From: Bradyrhizobium erythrophlei
GTDB taxonomy: Bacteria > Pseudomonadota > Alphaproteobacteria > Rhizobiales > Xanthobacteraceae
Direction: 5' to 3'
NCBI RefSeq assembly: GCF_900129425.1
Contig: NZ_LT670817.1
Location: forward strand, 3,162,001-3,226,000
Length of the DNA stretch: 64,000 nucleotides
The notes under the pieces are model-generated. The model worked only from the letters and a program-made list of their open reading frames with translations. It searched no databases and was not told the DNA's origin. This document shows, piece after piece, positions 1-8,666 of this stretch (position 1 is its first letter; every line of letters starts with the position of its first letter). A program made the position numbers and the translations under genes.

Positions 1-3
1 GTC

Positions 4-240
4 GATCGGTGTTCCTGCGGCAAGCGCGGAAAGGCCCGATTTATCGGCGTTTCTCCGCTTCAGTTTAGAACGCTTCAAATCTCATCTTAGAACGATTTCA
101 AACTCGCGATTTAGAATCATTTTGATCTGGACCTATTCAAATATCCCGGTGCCGTAATCGCATTGACCCGAATTTTTCCGCTCGATACCAACGCCCCATT
201 GCTCATGTGCAGATCAACCGCATCGGCGATTTGAAGGGGC
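4..240 (+). repeat. Upstream control region, copy 1 of a ~235-bp duplication
   Basis: This segment aligns almost end to end with 2947-3186, which precedes the second receptor gene. Both copies share a small ATCGG-type hairpin near the start, three iron-box-like elements at the same spacing, and a long nearly identical stretch (about 126-230) leading to the receptor start. The shared extent points to duplication of a receptor promoter rather than chance similarity. Confidence 0.8.
64..126 (+). promoter_or_regulatory. Three tandem Irr-box-like elements (ICE-type)
   Basis: Three 17-bp elements start at 64 (TTTAGAACGCTTCAAAT), 86 (CTTAGAACGATTTCAAA) and 110 (TTTAGAATCATTTTGAT). Each resembles the TTTAGAA-N3-TTCTAAA iron control element that Irr recognises in Rhizobiales. 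Their left ends are 22 and 24 bp apart, about two helical turns, which suggests cooperative binding. Iron control of the siderophore receptor that follows is inferred. Confidence 0.6.
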
Positions 241-247
241 GTGTTGG

Positions 248-2674
248 ATGGGGCGGGCGCAAGCGCCGGGATCGTTGCGAACAATCCGGCGCATCTCGAA
301 GGCTGCTCTGTTTTCGGTGCGCGTCGCCGCGCTCGGTGGACTGGCCTGCACGACGGCGGCCGATGCGCAAACGGTCGGAGCGGCGCCGTCGTCTCCAGCG
401 GGATCACAACTTCCGCCAATCGAGATCACTTCGCCTGAGGTCAAGCGCCGCGCCAATAGCGTGCCGGCGCAGCGCGCCGACCGCGGTGCCCAGAAGCGCC
501 GGACGCAGGCCGCGCGCCGGCCCGAGCCGCAAGCCGCGCCGAAGGCGGCATTCGGGGTATCGCAGGATGCCCGCACCGGTACGGTCGGCGTTTATGCCAA
601 CAGCACGTCGGTCGCCACCAAGACCAACACGCCGCTGGTCGATATTCCGCAGTCGCTGAGCGTGCTGACAAAGGACTTCATCAGGGACCAGGGCTTTCAG
701 GGCCTCACCGACGTCACCCGCTATGTGCCCGGCGTCGCGGTCCACCAGGGTGAGGGCAACCGCGACGAACTGGTGATCCGCGGCGTGGATTCCAGCGCGA
801 ACTTCTTCGTCAACGGCTTTCGCGACGACGTGCAGTATTTCCGTGATCTCTACAACGCTCAGAGCGTCGAGGTCCTCAAGGGGCCGTCCGCGCTGACCTT
901 CGGCCGTGGCGCGGGCGGCGGCCTTCTCAATCGCACGCTGAAGGACGCCGACGGCACCAAAGTTTATAACGCATTGATGCAGACGGGCTCCTGGAACGAT
1001 CGTCGTTTCGCGCTCGATGCCGGGCAGGCCGTCAACGATAACGTCGCCGTGCGCTTCAACGCCTTCTACGAAGGCACCGATACGTTCCGTGACTTCGGCC
1101 GGATCGAGCGCTTCGGCATCAATCCGACCGTCACCGTGAAACCCGACGACAACACCAAGGTCAAGCTCAGCTACGAATATTTTCACGACGAGCGCACCTC
1201 CGATCGCGGCAATCCTTCGCAGGCGCTCGCGGGCGGGGCGACCCGTTTCAATCCCACGACGCCGTTTGCGCCGAATGGAGATCTGTCGGCATTCTTCGGC
1301 AGCCCGACCTACAATGTCGCGCGCGCCGATGTGCAGACCGCGATCGCCGTCGTCGAGCACGATTTCGAAAACGGATTGACGGTCAGGAACGGGACCATCT
1401 TTGCCGATTACAAGAAGTTCTACCAGAATGTCTATCCCGCCAACGGGCCGCTGTCGGGCGCGGTCGATCCGACCGACAGCACCTTCAATCTCGGGGCTTA
1501 CCAGCATTGGACCAACCGCGATAACGCCTTCAACCAGACCGATTTCGTCTACAAGACCAACACCGGCCCGGCGCTTCATACGGTTGGCTTCGGCACCGAA
1601 TTCGGCCGGGAGGCCGGCGTCGATATCCGCAACACCGGATTCTTTCCGACCTCGGGCGGTGGCCTGTCCAATACGATAATCGCCAACCCGTTTGCGCCGA
1701 CCTACTTCGGACCCGTGGTCTTCATCCATCAGTTTCCGGGCGCGTTTTCGCCCGGCATTACCGGCGCCGACTCCAACAGCAACTATCGTCTCTTCGTCGA
1801 ATCCGCCTACGTTCGCGATACCGTCGAAATCACGCGCTGGATCCAGTTGATCGGCGGCGCCCGCTTCGATCGCTTCGACATGTCGGCACTGGACATGAAC
1901 ACGAACATCCATCGCGGCAGGGTTGACGACGAGATTTCGCCGCAAGCCGCCGTGATCGTCAAGCCGGCCGCCAATCTGTCGATCTATAGCGCCTACAGCG
2001 TTTCCTATCTGCCGGCGTCCGGCGATCAGTTCAGTGCGCTGACCGACGGCACTTTGATTCTCCAACCGCAGAAATTCGAGAACTCGGAAGTGGGCGTGAA
2101 GTGGAATGTCAATCCAAAGCTGCTGTTTTCGAGCGCGATCTATCAGTTGAACCGTACCAACCAGCCGATCCCGGTCCCGAACGCGCCGACCGGCTCGGGT
2201 CTCGCCATTCCAAACGGCGCGACCACGGCGCGTGGCTTTGAGGCGAGCCTTACCGGCTACGTCTCGGACGCCTGGCAGTCGTCGCTCGCATATGCCTACA
2301 CCGACGCGCGAATTGCCAACGATCTGACGGCATCGGGGGTCACCCCGCCGATCGTTGCCGGCAATCGTGTCCAACTCGTGCCGTACAACCAGTTCGCGTG
2401 GTGGAACAAATACCAGATCAACCCGAGGTGGGGCGCGGCCCTCGGCATAATCTATTTCGGCGACTCCTTTGCCACGTCGGACGACACCGTCAGATTGCCG
2501 GGTTTCGTTCGCTTCGACGCCGCGCTCTATTTGAAGATCGACGAGACCTGGCGGGCGCAGTTCAACGTCGAGAACATCTTCAACAAGGGATACTGGGCGT
2601 CGGCGGACGGCGACAACAACATCTCGCCGGGCCAGGCGCGAACCTTCCGCATCAGCGCGATCGCCAGGTTCTAA
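248..2674 (+). CDS. TonB-dependent siderophore receptor (Fiu/FhuE type)
   Basis: This outer-membrane ferric-siderophore receptor of 808 residues is powered by TonB-ExbBD. An N-terminal signal peptide has a basic stretch and a hydrophobic run ending near residue 40 (TAADA). A variable linker follows, then a plug domain at roughly 125-235 (DIPQSLSVLTKDF, LKGPSALTFGRGAGGG) and a 22-strand-type barrel with a terminal phenylalanine. There is no STN domain, so transenvelope signalling through an anti-sigma factor is unlikely. The start at 248 gives a normal signal peptide, although the ribosome-binding site is weak. The ligand cannot be told from sequence; the nearby PiuC-like gene favours catecholate-type siderophores. 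A second receptor follows downstream behind a duplicated control region. Confidence 0.9.
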   Translation: MGRAQAPGSLRTIRRISKAALFSVRVAALGGLACTTAADAQTVGAAPSSPAGSQLPPIEITSPEVKRRANSVPAQRADRGAQKRRTQAARRPEPQAAPKAAFGVSQDARTGTVGVYANSTSVATKTNTPLVDIPQSLSVLTKDFIRDQGFQGLTDVTRYVPGVAVHQGEGNRDELVIRGVDSSANFFVNGFRDDVQYFRDLYNAQSVEVLKGPSALTFGRGAGGGLLNRTLKDADGTKVYNALMQTGSWNDRRFALDAGQAVNDNVAVRFNAFYEGTDTFRDFGRIERFGINPTVTVKPDDNTKVKLSYEYFHDERTSDRGNPSQALAGGATRFNPTTPFAPNGDLSAFFGSPTYNVARADVQTAIAVVEHDFENGLTVRNGTIFADYKKFYQNVYPANGPLSGAVDPTDSTFNLGAYQHWTNRDNAFNQTDFVYKTNTGPALHTVGFGTEFGREAGVDIRNTGFFPTSGGGLSNTIIANPFAPTYFGPVVFIHQFPGAFSPGITGADSNSNYRLFVESAYVRDTVEITRWIQLIGGARFDRFDMSALDMNTNIHRGRVDDEISPQAAVIVKPAANLSIYSAYSVSYLPASGDQFSALTDGTLILQPQKFENSEVGVKWNVNPKLLFSSAIYQLNRTNQPIPVPNAPTGSGLAIPNGATTARGFEASLTGYVSDAWQSSLAYAYTDARIANDLTASGVTPPIVAGNRVQLVPYNQFAWWNKYQINPRWGAALGIIYFGDSFATSDDTVRLPGFVRFDAALYLKIDETWRAQFNVENIFNKGYWASADGDNNISPGQARTFRISAIARF

Positions 2675-2704
2675 TGCGTGCAACGGGCAACTCGCCGGGG
2701 ACGC

Positions 2705-2947
2705 ATGATGGATGAGCTGAACGGACGCATGATCGCCTGTCAGATCCTGATCACCGGTCTGATCGCGCGCGTCGCCAACGATTCGCCGGATCCGTTGCGA
2801 TTTCTCACCGACTTCCGTGATGAAATCAAAGCGGTGGTGAAAGGCGTCAACATCGCCGGCATGGACAATACCGATCGCGTGCGGCTGGTCGCGCAGCAAA
2901 CCGTCGACGAACTGTTTTCGCTGATGAAGCCGCCGAGCGTCGATTGA
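2705..2947 (+). CDS. Conserved small hypothetical protein
   Basis: This 80-residue soluble protein starts 30 bp after the receptor stop, on the same strand. The ATG at 2705 (or 2708) follows a purine-rich GGGGA and is preferred to the upstream GTG at 2678. It has no signal peptide or metal motif and appears largely helical, with an amphipathic stretch around LTDFRDEIKAVVKG. I do not recognise a family. Its position between two iron-regulated receptor genes suggests co-transcription with the first receptor, but a function cannot be assigned. Confidence 0.6.
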   Translation: MMDELNGRMIACQILITGLIARVANDSPDPLRFLTDFRDEIKAVVKGVNIAGMDNTDRVRLVAQQTVDELFSLMKPPSVD

Positions 2948-3186
2948 TCGGCGCGCGCCTCAAGCGAGAGAAATGCCCGATCTATCGGCACTTCCCGGCT
3001 TCCATTTAGAATGGTTCAAATAACATTTTGAAACGATTGCAAACCCCGGATTTAGAATCGATTTGATCTGGACCTATTCAACCATTCCAGCGCTGCAATC
3101 GCATTGACCCGAATTTTTTCGCTCGATACCAACGCGCCATCGCTGATGCGCGAATGAACCGCATCGGCGATTTGAAATTCGGTTGG
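2947..3186 (+). repeat. Upstream control region, copy 2 of a ~235-bp duplication
   Basis: This is the second copy of the region at 4-240. The longest near-identical stretch (about 3062-3175) contains the CTGGACCTATTCAA and GCAATCGCATTGACCC segments found in copy 1. It lies directly upstream of the second receptor gene. Confidence 0.8.
3005..3067 (+). promoter_or_regulatory. Three tandem Irr-box-like elements, second copy
   Basis: Elements start at 3005 (TTTAGAATGGTTCAAAT), 3027 (TTTGAAACGATTGCAAA) and 3051 (TTTAGAATCGATTTGAT), with the same 22 and 24 bp spacing as copy 1. The individual sequences have diverged while spacing and half-site character are kept, which fits selection for regulator binding. 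Irr is the best guess; Fur or RirA is not excluded. Confidence 0.6.
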
Positions 3187-3196
3187 GGCGCGTGGA

Positions 3197-5761
3197 ATGA
3201 ATAAGGCAAAGACACCGAGGTCGCTGCGTTCAAGCGCGGCGATGAACTCGGTCAGCGAAAAGTTCGACAACTGTTCCGGTCGAAAGGTCTCGGCGGTCGC
3301 CGGTCTGATGGCGGTCGCCTCGTTTTCCGGCGCCGAAGCGCAGCAATCGAACCTGCCGCCGGTGACGGTCGATGCTCCGGTGGCGCGCCCGCGCCCGGCC
3401 GCGACGGCACCCACGCCGGACCAGGTCCGGGCGCGCAATGCGCTTCGGCGCGCAGCCCGACGCACCCAACCGGCGCGGACCGCGGCGGTGCCGTTTCCCA
3501 ACGTCGGCAGCCTGAGCGCCGACCGCGATCCCTACGCGGATGCGGCTGCGCCCTACAAGGTCGATCATCTGCAGGCATCGGGCAAATTCCCCGAGCCGCT
3601 GTTGAATACGCCGAAGACCGTGACCGTGCTCAGCAAGGAAGTGCTGGCGGACGAGAACGCCACCTCGTTGAAGCAGGCGGTGCTGAACACCGCCGGCGTG
3701 ACGCTGGGGACGGGGGAGGGCGGCAACGCCTTCGGCGACCGCTTCTTCGTCCGCGGCTTCGACACCCGCAATGACGTGTTCATCGACGGCGTCCGCGATT
3801 CCGGCGTCAGCGTCCGCGAGAACTTCTTCACCGAGCAGATCGAGATCCTGCGCGGGCCCGGCTCGTCGTTTGCCGGCCGCGGCACGACGGGAGGTGCGAT
3901 CAATATCGTCACCAAGCAGGCGACCACCGAAAAATCATTCTACAACATGGACACGACGTACGCGAGCGACAACACCAAGCGCGTCACGCTCGACGTCAAC
4001 CAGGTGATCAGCCCGACGTTGGCCGTTCGCGCCGGCGGCCTGTTCCAGGATGCGGGCGTTGAAGGCCGAAGCTTTATCACTGACGATCGCGGTGGCGGCT
4101 TTGTGGCTTTGACCTGGAAGCCGGTCGATGCGGTGAAGGTGACCGCGGACTACGTTCACACCGATATCCACGGATTGCCGGACTTTGGCGTGCCGTACCT
4201 CCGGACGGGACCCACCAACGCCGCCGGTCAATATACGACCACCGCCGGCGGCCCGGCCCCGGATTTTGGCGTCAATCGCGACAATTTCTACGGCTTCGTC
4301 AACCGCGATTTCTTCGAGGTCCATCAGGATATCGCCACGGTCAACACCGAAGTAAAGATCACTCCCGATTTGACCTTTAGCGACAAGGTTCGAGGCTCGG
4401 AGTCGTTGCTGAATTACATCGGCACGATTCCGGAGTCAGCCAACCCTGTGGCGAACACGCTGACCGCCAACACGCTGAGCCGCTATCAGCCGACGGACGT
4501 CGTCGCCAACCAGAGCGAGTTCACGTACAAGTTCGATACCGGTAACTGGCACCACACCGCGGTCGCCGGCGTCGAGGTCTCGCGCGAAACTTCCAGCATC
4601 GATACATATAGCGGGCTAAGCTCAGAGGCAATTGGTGCCGCGTTCAACAGCAGCGGGGCGCCAACCAACGTCAGCATCACCAATCCGCAATACACATTCG
4701 CGCCGTTCTCGACGACGCCCACGCTCACGGGGAGGCCGACGCAAATCGCGATCGATACGACGAGCGGCTATCTGCTCGATTCCGCCAATTACCGCGATTT
4801 GGTGATCCTCAATGGCGGCATCCGCTTGGACGACTACGGCATCAAAGCCAGCGGTTACGGCACATCGAATGGGATCGCGAACACCTTCGGCTCGCAGGCC
4901 GCGCAGTTTGATATGCCGAACTTCAATCTGGGCCTCACGCTGAAGCCGCTGCCGATGACCAGCGTCTATGTTGCCTACGCCACGTCGTCTGATCCGGTGG
5001 GCTCCGAATTCGACGGCACCAGCGCAGCCTATGGCGGACTCGCGCCGGTCATCAACGGCAACTCGAACCAGATATTTGGGCCGATGAAGAACACCGCGAT
5101 CGAGGTTGGCAACAAATGGGAGTTGCTTGACCGCCATTTGCTCCTGACCGGCGCGCTGTTCCAGACCAATGTCACCAATGCGCGTGAGTCGGTGAACGTA
5201 ACCTCAACAGCAAACCAGACGGCAGCTTGCCCCTATAATACGTCGATAGGGGGTACGCAGCCTTGCATCAGCGCCGGCGCAGCCTATCAGATCCGCGGCA
5301 TCGATCTCGAAGTTACCGGCAAGATCACGGACAAATGGAGCGTGTTCGGCGGCCTCGTGCTGATGAAGTCGGAGGTGACGAAGTCGCTGGTCCCCCCGGC
5401 CGACCCCGCCTTTTACACGACAAACGTCGGCCTGCCGCTGGCCAACATCGCTAATCAGTCGTTCAGCCTGCTCAGCAAATATCAGATCGACGACCGGTGG
5501 GAGGTTGGCGGACAGGCCGTCTATCGTTCCGCGATGTACGGCGGCACCTTGCTTGCCGCAAACCAGGGCACGTCGCTGCCGAGCTTCTGGCGCTTCGATA
5601 CCTTCGCGGAGGCGAAGATCGACAAGAACTGGACCGCGAAGCTGTTCGTCAACAACATCTTCAACAAGCTCTATTACACCGCGATGTATCAAAGTTCGGC
5701 GCCGTTCACTCTGGAAGCGCCTGGCCGCACCGTGGCGGTGGTGATTTCAGCGAGGTACTGA
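3197..5761 (+). CDS. TonB-dependent siderophore receptor (Fiu type)
   Basis: This is a second outer-membrane ferric-siderophore receptor, 854 residues. The signal peptide has its hydrophobic run at about 31-48 and a likely cut after AEA. A proline- and arginine-rich linker follows, then a plug domain from about 130 (LLNTPKTVTVLSKEVL, IEILRGPGSSFAGRGTTGG) and a barrel ending in an aromatic residue (ISARY). The ATG at 3197 was chosen because it lies just after the duplicated control region; an internal ATG at 3242 is an alternative. It is followed after only 11 bp by a PiuC-like oxygenase, the same pairing as fiu-ybiX in Escherichia coli. It is a paralogue of the first receptor but distant in its extracellular loops, suggesting a different ligand. 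Confidence 0.9.
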   Translation: MNKAKTPRSLRSSAAMNSVSEKFDNCSGRKVSAVAGLMAVASFSGAEAQQSNLPPVTVDAPVARPRPAATAPTPDQVRARNALRRAARRTQPARTAAVPFPNVGSLSADRDPYADAAAPYKVDHLQASGKFPEPLLNTPKTVTVLSKEVLADENATSLKQAVLNTAGVTLGTGEGGNAFGDRFFVRGFDTRNDVFIDGVRDSGVSVRENFFTEQIEILRGPGSSFAGRGTTGGAINIVTKQATTEKSFYNMDTTYASDNTKRVTLDVNQVISPTLAVRAGGLFQDAGVEGRSFITDDRGGGFVALTWKPVDAVKVTADYVHTDIHGLPDFGVPYLRTGPTNAAGQYTTTAGGPAPDFGVNRDNFYGFVNRDFFEVHQDIATVNTEVKITPDLTFSDKVRGSESLLNYIGTIPESANPVANTLTANTLSRYQPTDVVANQSEFTYKFDTGNWHHTAVAGVEVSRETSSIDTYSGLSSEAIGAAFNSSGAPTNVSITNPQYTFAPFSTTPTLTGRPTQIAIDTTSGYLLDSANYRDLVILNGGIRLDDYGIKASGYGTSNGIANTFGSQAAQFDMPNFNLGLTLKPLPMTSVYVAYATSSDPVGSEFDGTSAAYGGLAPVINGNSNQIFGPMKNTAIEVGNKWELLDRHLLLTGALFQTNVTNARESVNVTSTANQTAACPYNTSIGGTQPCISAGAAYQIRGIDLEVTGKITDKWSVFGGLVLMKSEVTKSLVPPADPAFYTTNVGLPLANIANQSFSLLSKYQIDDRWEVGGQAVYRSAMYGGTLLAANQGTSLPSFWRFDTFAEAKIDKNWTAKLFVNNIFNKLYYTAMYQSSAPFTLEAPGRTVAVVISARY

Positions 5762-5772
5762 TTGTCGATGCG

Positions 5773-6462
5773 ATGCTGATCTGCGTCCCCGATGTGCTGA
5801 GCAAAACCGATGTGGCGGATTTCCGCCGCATCATGGACGGCTGCGCCTGGGAAGACGGCCGCTCGACCGCGGGTGCGCAATCGGCGCTGGTGAAAAGCAA
5901 CGAGCAATTGCCGCCGGACAGCGAAATCGCGCGCAAGCTCGGCAACCGCGTCGTTTCGGCGCTGACGGCCAATCCGAGGTTCATCGCGGCGGCGGTGCCG
6001 CTGCATATCTTTCCTCCGCTGTTCAACCGCTACGCCGCCGACGACGGCCATCATTTCGGCATCCACGTCGACAACGCGGTGCGCGGCGATCGTCTGACGG
6101 GATTGCGCATCCGGACCGATCTGTCGGTCACGCTGTTTCTGTCCGAACCGGACGAATATGACGGTGGCGAGTTGGTGATCGAAGACAACTACGGTTCCCA
6201 CGACGTCAAGCTTGGGGCCGGGGACCTCGTGCTTTATCCGGCGTCCAGTCTGCACATGGTCACGCCGGTCACGCGCGGCATGCGGGTTGCGTCTTTTTTC
6301 TGGCTGCAAAGCATGATCCGGGACGCTCATGCGCGCAGCCTGATTTTTGATCTCGACACCGCTATCCAGGCGTTGGTGGAACGGCTCGGGCGCGACGACC
6401 CTGAAACGGTCAAATTGACCGGTATTTATCACAACCTGATCCGCTGCTGGGCCGAAGTATGA
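5773..6462 (+). CDS. PKHD-type Fe(II)/2-oxoglutarate oxygenase, PiuC/YbiX family
   Basis: This 229-residue cytosolic protein matches the usual length of the YbiX/PiuC family. The iron ligands are visible as His98-x-Asp100 (HHFGIHVD) and His161 (SSLHMVTPVTRG), with Arg171 positioned to bind 2-oxoglutarate. The C-terminal half holds the typical FFWLQS and dimer-tail segments. The ATG at 5773 was chosen over longer in-frame extensions, which would overlap the receptor. It lies 11 bp after the receptor stop and is almost certainly co-transcribed. The family is widely linked to catecholate receptor genes and iron starvation; its substrate is not firmly known. Confidence 0.88.
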   Translation: MLICVPDVLSKTDVADFRRIMDGCAWEDGRSTAGAQSALVKSNEQLPPDSEIARKLGNRVVSALTANPRFIAAAVPLHIFPPLFNRYAADDGHHFGIHVDNAVRGDRLTGLRIRTDLSVTLFLSEPDEYDGGELVIEDNYGSHDVKLGAGDLVLYPASSLHMVTPVTRGMRVASFFWLQSMIRDAHARSLIFDLDTAIQALVERLGRDDPETVKLTGIYHNLIRCWAEV

Positions 6463-6560
6463 ATGCGCCGGGGGCTGCAATGGACGGGGTGGCCGATCAC
6501 TTTGTTCCATTGGATCGACGTTCTCGATGAATATCGTTGACCCCTCGGCGCTCCCCATGT

Positions 6561-6575
6561 TGTTATACTGTAACA
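6561..6575 (+). promoter_or_regulatory. Zur/Fur-like palindrome
   Basis: TGTTATACTGTAACA is a near-perfect inverted repeat centred on C6568. It resembles the core of proteobacterial Zur boxes (TGTTATA-N-TATAACA). It lies about 50 bp before a DUF2946 gene and upstream of exbB-exbD-tonB. The regulator is inferred from the half-site only. Confidence 0.35.
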
Positions 6576-6627
6576 CCGCGAGTGGTCAGGCAGAGTTCCG
6601 GACACTGTGGCCGAGGCGTTTGCTGCC

Positions 6628-7038
6628 ATGAAATGGTTCCGATCAAACATCAGGCCGATGGCACGGCTAGCGGTGGTCGCGCTGGCGATGCAATTTCTGC
6701 TGTCGTTCGGACATTTCCACGGCGACAGCGCACAGGCTGCCTCCGCGCTGGCGGATGCGAAGCGATTGGGGCTTCACAACGTCACCCGGTTGGCGATGCA
6801 TTCAAACGCACCGCATAAAACCTCGTCACCGTTCAACCATCGGCCCGATGGTCAGCCGGCCGACGATTGCGCGATCTGCGCCGTGATGGCGCTGGCTGGC
6901 GCCGTGGTGGTGGCGACACCGCCCGATCTGTCGGCACCACAGGCGACCGCATTCACCTATCTGACTGCCGCTGCCGATTTCGCCGATTTCAATTCGGTTC
7001 GCGTCGCCTTTCAGCCGCGTGGTCCGCCGCTCGCCTGA
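6628..7038 (+). CDS. DUF2946-like small exported/membrane protein
   Basis: This 136-residue protein has an N-terminal hydrophobic segment (LAVVALAMQFLLSF) that acts as a signal or anchor. It carries histidines next to it (GHFHGD), a central CxxC motif (DDCAICAVMAL) and a C-terminal segment ending PRGPPLA. These features match the DUF2946 type, which is often found beside metal-uptake genes. The ATG at 6628 is preferred to the GTG at 6607 because it directly precedes a normal signal sequence. The protein could bind a metal through His and Cys, but the function is unknown. It lies between the oxygenase and the exbB-exbD-tonB operon, on the same strand. Confidence 0.65.
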   Translation: MKWFRSNIRPMARLAVVALAMQFLLSFGHFHGDSAQAASALADAKRLGLHNVTRLAMHSNAPHKTSSPFNHRPDGQPADDCAICAVMALAGAVVVATPPDLSAPQATAFTYLTAAADFADFNSVRVAFQPRGPPLA

Positions 7039-7107
7039 CCCCGATCATTGGACGAATTCCAAGGTACGTCCCAGGGAAACCCGAGGGAAATCCAGAGGGA
7101 TCGTCGT

Positions 7108-7233
7108 ATGATCGGCGCCCACGGCATGGCCCCAATTCGGCCCGCCTCGTGGTTCTATCTCGCCATCTCGCGAAGGCTGCAGCCGACCGGATGCCTGCAT
7201 AACAATCCAACCCGCTACCAGGCCGAAATATGA
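7108..7233 (+). CDS. Possible 41-residue leader ORF coupled to exbB
   Basis: A short ORF starts at an ATG preceded by AGAGGG eight bases upstream. Its TGA overlaps the exbB ATG in an ATGA arrangement, so its translation could be coupled to exbB. The peptide contains SWFYLAISRRLQPTG and resembles no family I know. Length and codon use alone do not prove coding; the good ribosome-binding site and the exact overlap are the support. It may be chance. Confidence 0.35.
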   Translation: MIGAHGMAPIRPASWFYLAISRRLQPTGCLHNNPTRYQAEI

Positions 7234-8189
7234 ATCTGTCACCTTTCCGAGCGACCTATATTGTGATGGCCGCGCTGTCGATGCTGTCGCTGGTCTCGCC
7301 TTCATTCGCGCAACAGAACGCGGCCCCCGCGCCACCGCCGGCTGCCGCATTGTCGCAAGCGCCGGCGAGCCCGGCTCAGGCAGTGTTGCCGGCTCCGGCT
7401 ACCGCGCCGCCGGCTGTCGCTCCATCCGCTCCGCCGCCCGACGCAACCGCGACTCCTGTCGATGCCAACAGCCGGTCGCTGAAGTCGGCGACATCCGGGC
7501 TGCGCGAGCTGTCGCCCTGGTCGATGTTCCTGTCGGCCGATATCCTGGTCAAGGCGGTCATGATCGGACTGGCCTTCGCTTCGCTGGTAACGTGGACGAT
7601 CTTCATCGCCAAGATGATCGAGCTGTCGGTGGTCCAGCGCAAACTCCGCACAGCCCTCCGCAAGATCAGCGACTCAAGATCGCTGGCCGAGGCGCAGTTC
7701 GCGCTGGGCGCGAAGGAAAGCGTGTTGTCGGCGCTATTGGCCGCGGCGATGCGCGAGGCGCGGCTGTCGGCCGGAATTTCCAGCGACAGCGGCATCAAGG
7801 AACGGGCGGGGTCGAGCTTTGCCGAGATCGTGCGCGCCGAAGCCCGCCGGATCAGGCTCGGCATGGGACTGCTCGCGACCATCGGCGCGACGTCGCCGTT
7901 CGTCGGGCTGTTCGGTACGGTGTGGGGCATCATGAACAGTTTTATCGGGATCTCGAAATCGCAGACCACCAATCTTGCCGTGGTCGCGCCGGGTATCGCC
8001 GAGGCGCTGCTCGCCACTGCCTTCGGCCTGGTCGCGGCGATCCCTGCCGTGATCATCTACAATCATTTCTCGCGGGTGACCAAAGGCTACCTCGAACTGG
8101 TCGGCCGGTCGTCGGGCGCGGCGGGGCGGTTGCTGTCGCGCGATCTCGATCGCACCCATGGCGGCGCACATTCGCGCGCGGCGGAGTAG
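7230..8189 (+). CDS. exbB: TonB-system energizer ExbB
   Basis: This inner-membrane proton-channel subunit drives TonB, 319 residues. A signal-like hydrophobic segment (about 8-26) is followed by a long Ala/Pro-rich periplasmic linker, the extended ExbB form of alphaproteobacteria. Three MotA/TolQ/ExbB-type membrane segments come next: one at about 105-130 (VKAVMIGLAFASLVTWTIF), one around ATIGATSPFVGLFGTVWGIM, and one around ATAFGLVAAIPAVIIYNHF. The conserved cytoplasmic loop lies between the first two. It begins the exbB-exbD-tonB operon, with exbD only 3 bp downstream. It presumably serves the receptors at 248 and 3197. Confidence 0.93.
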   Translation: MNLSPFRATYIVMAALSMLSLVSPSFAQQNAAPAPPPAAALSQAPASPAQAVLPAPATAPPAVAPSAPPPDATATPVDANSRSLKSATSGLRELSPWSMFLSADILVKAVMIGLAFASLVTWTIFIAKMIELSVVQRKLRTALRKISDSRSLAEAQFALGAKESVLSALLAAAMREARLSAGISSDSGIKERAGSSFAEIVRAEARRIRLGMGLLATIGATSPFVGLFGTVWGIMNSFIGISKSQTTNLAVVAPGIAEALLATAFGLVAAIPAVIIYNHFSRVTKGYLELVGRSSGAAGRLLSRDLDRTHGGAHSRAAE

Positions 8190-8192
8190 ACC

Positions 8193-8666
8193 ATGGGCGC
8201 CTCGATCGCGGATACCGACCTCGATGACGACAACGATTTCGGCGAAGCGCACGAGATCAACGTCACGCCGTTCATCGACGTTATCCTCGTTCTCCTGATC
8301 ATTTTCATGGTCGCGGCGCCGCTGTCGACCGTCGATCTTCCGATCGATCTGCCGTCATCGACCGCGACCCCGCAGAAGAAGCCGGACAAGCCGACCTATG
8401 TCAGCATCAAGCCCGATCTCGCGGTGGCGATCGGAGAAAACCCGGTCAAGCGGGTCGATCTGGTTCGCTCGCTCGACGCGATGGCCGATGCCAGCAAGGA
8501 TCGCTTCATCTTCCTGCGCGCCGACCGCGCCGTGCCGTATGGCGAACTGATGGCCGTGCTGGAAATCTTGCGTGCGGGGGGCTACACGAAAATCAAGCTG
8601 GTGGCACTGGAAGGTGTGCCGGATAGCGCGTTGCCGCCTTCGACGACCGAAAATCCAAAACCGTGA
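8193..8666 (+). CDS. exbD: Biopolymer transport protein ExbD
   Basis: This 157-residue inner-membrane protein is the partner of ExbB in the proton-motive-force-driven TonB motor. One N-terminal transmembrane helix follows INVTPFIDVILVLLIIFMV, whose aspartate is the conserved proton-carrying residue. The remainder is the periplasmic domain with the usual KKPDKPTYVSIK and LRADRAVPYGELM segments. It starts 3 bp after exbB and its stop overlaps the GTG start of tonB, so the three genes are translated as a tight operon. Confidence 0.94.
   Translation: MGASIADTDLDDDNDFGEAHEINVTPFIDVILVLLIIFMVAAPLSTVDLPIDLPSSTATPQKKPDKPTYVSIKPDLAVAIGENPVKRVDLVRSLDAMADASKDRFIFLRADRAVPYGELMAVLEILRAGGYTKIKLVALEGVPDSALPPSTTENPKP

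Noticed and set aside
404..2899. An 831-codon leftward open frame opposite the first receptor gene
   Set aside because: It mirrors the receptor codons in GC-rich DNA, has low-complexity Arg/Asp/Gly composition and no start signals. The plus-strand frame has a signal peptide, plug and barrel.
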